Below, in pieces: positions 62,708 to 64,000 of a stretch of DNA of 64,000 nt. This DNA is from DASQPA01 sp963757335. GTDB taxonomy: Bacteria > Acidobacteriota > Thermoanaerobaculia > Multivoradales > UBA5704. The first letter of the stretch is position 1. Each line of letters opens with the position of its first letter. The translations under genes were made by a program, and so were the position numbers. The notes under the pieces are model-generated. The model did not search any database. It was given only the letters and a program-made list of their open reading frames with translations, and had not been told where the DNA came from. Where the stretch lies: NCBI GenBank assembly GCA_963757335.1, contig CAVWRJ010000010.1, positions 142,736 through 206,735 of the forward strand, given 5' to 3'.

Positions 62708-63994
62708 TTGGACCTTCATCCCAGCGCCGAGAACCTGCGAGCCTTCCTCGCCGGCCACGTCTCGCTCGACCCGCTGCTCGAGCGGAGGGTTGTCCGCCAT
62801 CTTCTCGGCGGTTGTCTCCCCTGCCGCGAGCGCCTGGTTTCCATGGACCCGAGCGGAGTCTGGGGGCAGGAGCCGGGGCCACCCCTGGCGACATCGAGCT
62901 CTATAGAGATCGACTACGACGACGTCCTCGCCAGGGCGGAGCAGACGTTCTCCCTGTTCTTCGCGGCGGGGCGCCCCGTCGAGGAGCCTCCAGGGGCGTT
63001 GCTTGCCGAGCTTGCGCCCGCCGCGGTGCCGGGAGAGCCGGACCGACTGACCGGCCGCGACCTCCGCCGGGCGATCCCGACCCTGGTCAAGTGGTTGATC
63101 GCCCGCAGCCACGCGGCCCGCTTCGACGACCCCAAGGAGATGCTGCACTGGGGCTTGATGGCGCACCTCGCGGCGGACTCCTGCTCCGTCGAGGCCGCGG
63201 GCGGCAAGCGGCGACTGGCCGATCTCCAGGGCCGAGCCTGGGGCCAGTTCGGGACCGCTTTGCGAGTCTGTGGAAGGTTTCGCGAGGCCGCGGAGGTGCT
63301 GGTCTCGGCGGGCGACTACCTCGCGGCCGGCACGGGGGATCTCACTCTCCGCGCCCACTACTGCCAACAGATGGCCTCCCTGCGCATCAACCAGAAAGCC
63401 TTCGGCATGGCGGCGGAACTGACCTTGGAGGCGGAGGAGATCTGCGAGGCGATCGGGGAGAGGCAGGGTCTCGCCGACGCCCTGGTGCAGAAGGCGATCA
63501 CGTTCCAGTACCGGGGCGAGCCGGAGGCGGTCCTCCCGATCCTCGATCGGGCGATCGCCCTCCTCGATCCGGCCGACGATCCGGACCTGCTCCTCGTGGC
63601 CCGCCTCAACCGGACCCTCGCCTCCGTCGCGATCGATCGCTCCGACCGCGTACTGTCCTCCTTCCGTGCGACGCGGAACGCCGACTGTCGGCACAGTCGC
63701 CCCACCCTGAGGCTCCGCGCCGCCTGGCAGGAGGCGCAGCTCCTCTCCGAGATCGGGTACCTGGAGGCCGCGGAGCAGATGCTGCGTGCCGCCCGCCGCG
63801 GCTTTCTGGAGAGGAATCTCGCCCCCGAGGTCGTCGCCGCTTCCCGGGATCTGGTCGGTATCTATCGCAAGCTGGGGAAGTGGAGCGAGCTCGAGCAGAT
63901 CGTGCTGGAAACGCAGGCCCTCTTTTTCGGTCTTCCGGCCGAGGCCGAGGTGCTCGCCTCTCTCGCGGAGCTGGAGCGGATGGCGGTGGGCTGA
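62708..63994 (+). CDS. TPR protein with N-terminal zinc-finger module, paralogue 2
   Basis: 428 residues from TTG 62708: LDLHPSAENLRAFLAGHVSL, then VVRHLLGGCLPCRERLVSM with H-x4-C-x2-C-type spacing similar to paralogue 1. The remainder is helical TPR: GQFGTALRVCGRFREAAEVL, SLRINQKAFGMAAELTLEAE, ALVQKAITFQYRGEPEAVLP, EAQLLSEIGYLEAAEQMLRA. The TTG start is chosen because a TATAAT box and AAGGAAG precede it; an ATG at 62573 is in frame but lies upstream of that promoter and overlaps the divergent DUF4442 gene. Shares order and length with the 59863 protein, consistent with duplication. Confidence 0.75.
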   Translation: MDLHPSAENLRAFLAGHVSLDPLLERRVVRHLLGGCLPCRERLVSMDPSGVWGQEPGPPLATSSSIEIDYDDVLARAEQTFSLFFAAGRPVEEPPGALLAELAPAAVPGEPDRLTGRDLRRAIPTLVKWLIARSHAARFDDPKEMLHWGLMAHLAADSCSVEAAGGKRRLADLQGRAWGQFGTALRVCGRFREAAEVLVSAGDYLAAGTGDLTLRAHYCQQMASLRINQKAFGMAAELTLEAEEICEAIGERQGLADALVQKAITFQYRGEPEAVLPILDRAIALLDPADDPDLLLVARLNRTLASVAIDRSDRVLSSFRATRNADCRHSRPTLRLRAAWQEAQLLSEIGYLEAAEQMLRAARRGFLERNLAPEVVAASRDLVGIYRKLGKWSELEQIVLETQALFFGLPAEAEVLASLAELERMAVG

Positions 63995-64000
63995 TCGGGG

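Overview
The window is a GC-rich bacterial chromosome segment with dense, mostly co-oriented genes, short intergenic gaps and frequent ATGA-type overlaps. No rRNA, tRNA, phage or IS transposase gene was seen. The gene content (MglA/MglB polarity switch, SUF iron-sulfur operon with SufT and an Rrf2 regulator, LytTR and DesK/DesR type two-component systems, a Gram-negative class D sortase, TPR proteins with an N-terminal zinc-finger-like H-x3-C-x2-C motif) fits a Gram-negative Acidobacteriota-like organism, perhaps Thermoanaerobaculia or Holophagae. That placement is inference from gene style, not from a marker gene.

Layout. 0-3.6 kb: NodU-type carbamoyltransferase, a DUF5989 micro-membrane protein and an SGNH hydrolase, with a REP-like inverted repeat between the first two. 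3.6-6 kb: DUF2318 protein, mglB, mglA and a TPR protein. 5.9-12.3 kb: yvcK-glmU-glmS (UDP-GlcNAc supply and its sensor) and a membrane-anchored MutS paralogue. 12.4-17.6 kb: Cys-rich small protein, then a three-gene redox cluster (FAD-SDH small subunit, GMC oxidoreductase with a [3Fe-4S] motif, ferritin-like protein) and a convergent secreted protein. 17.7-26.8 kb: acetyl-CoA synthetase, DUF3999, LiaF-like protein, LytS/LytTR pair, FAD oxidoreductase, HupE-like membrane protein. 26.9-33.3 kb: Rrf2 regulator then sufB-C-D-S-U-T. 33.4-38.4 kb: Ada and an accessory stretch of small proteins. 38.5-39.0 kb: two facing 21-bp tandem arrays. 39.1-42.7 kb (minus): ABC-2 exporter with DesK/DesR. 42.8-44.7 kb: aldo/keto reductase, DUF2277 and a nucleotidyltransferase, bracketed by a family of palindromes. 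44.7-52.3 kb: M28 peptidase, large hybrid-free histidine kinase, sortase D and two LPRT[G/A] substrates. 52.5-64 kb: EttA, GNAT, SrkA, cysteine synthase/CBS-type enzyme, IsdG-like monooxygenase, SDR, EamA transporter, two paralogous zinc-finger/TPR proteins, a nitrilase-family protein and a DUF4442 protein.

How things connect. YvcK in other bacteria binds UDP-GlcNAc, the product of GlmU, whose substrate is fed by GlmS, so that cluster is a coherent cell-wall precursor unit. The Rrf2 protein carries the three cysteines expected for sensing Fe-S status of the SUF operon it leads. The sortase lies beside two exported Thr/Gly-rich proteins that end in a sorting signal, which makes an enzyme/substrate set.

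Quality caveat. At least eleven conserved-family reading frames are broken by apparent single-base indels (lytS-like kinase, hupE-like, sufD twice, sufS, sufU, ABC ATPase, permease, desK-like twice), many in short homopolymers. This pattern is more typical of an uncorrected long-read assembly than of gene decay; I annotate these as genes with frameshifts and give the positions. The observations most worth following are the facing 21-bp arrays, the small hairpin element with covarying arms (one copy inside the mutS-like gene), the palindrome family around 42.8-44.7 kb, and the sortase/substrate locus.
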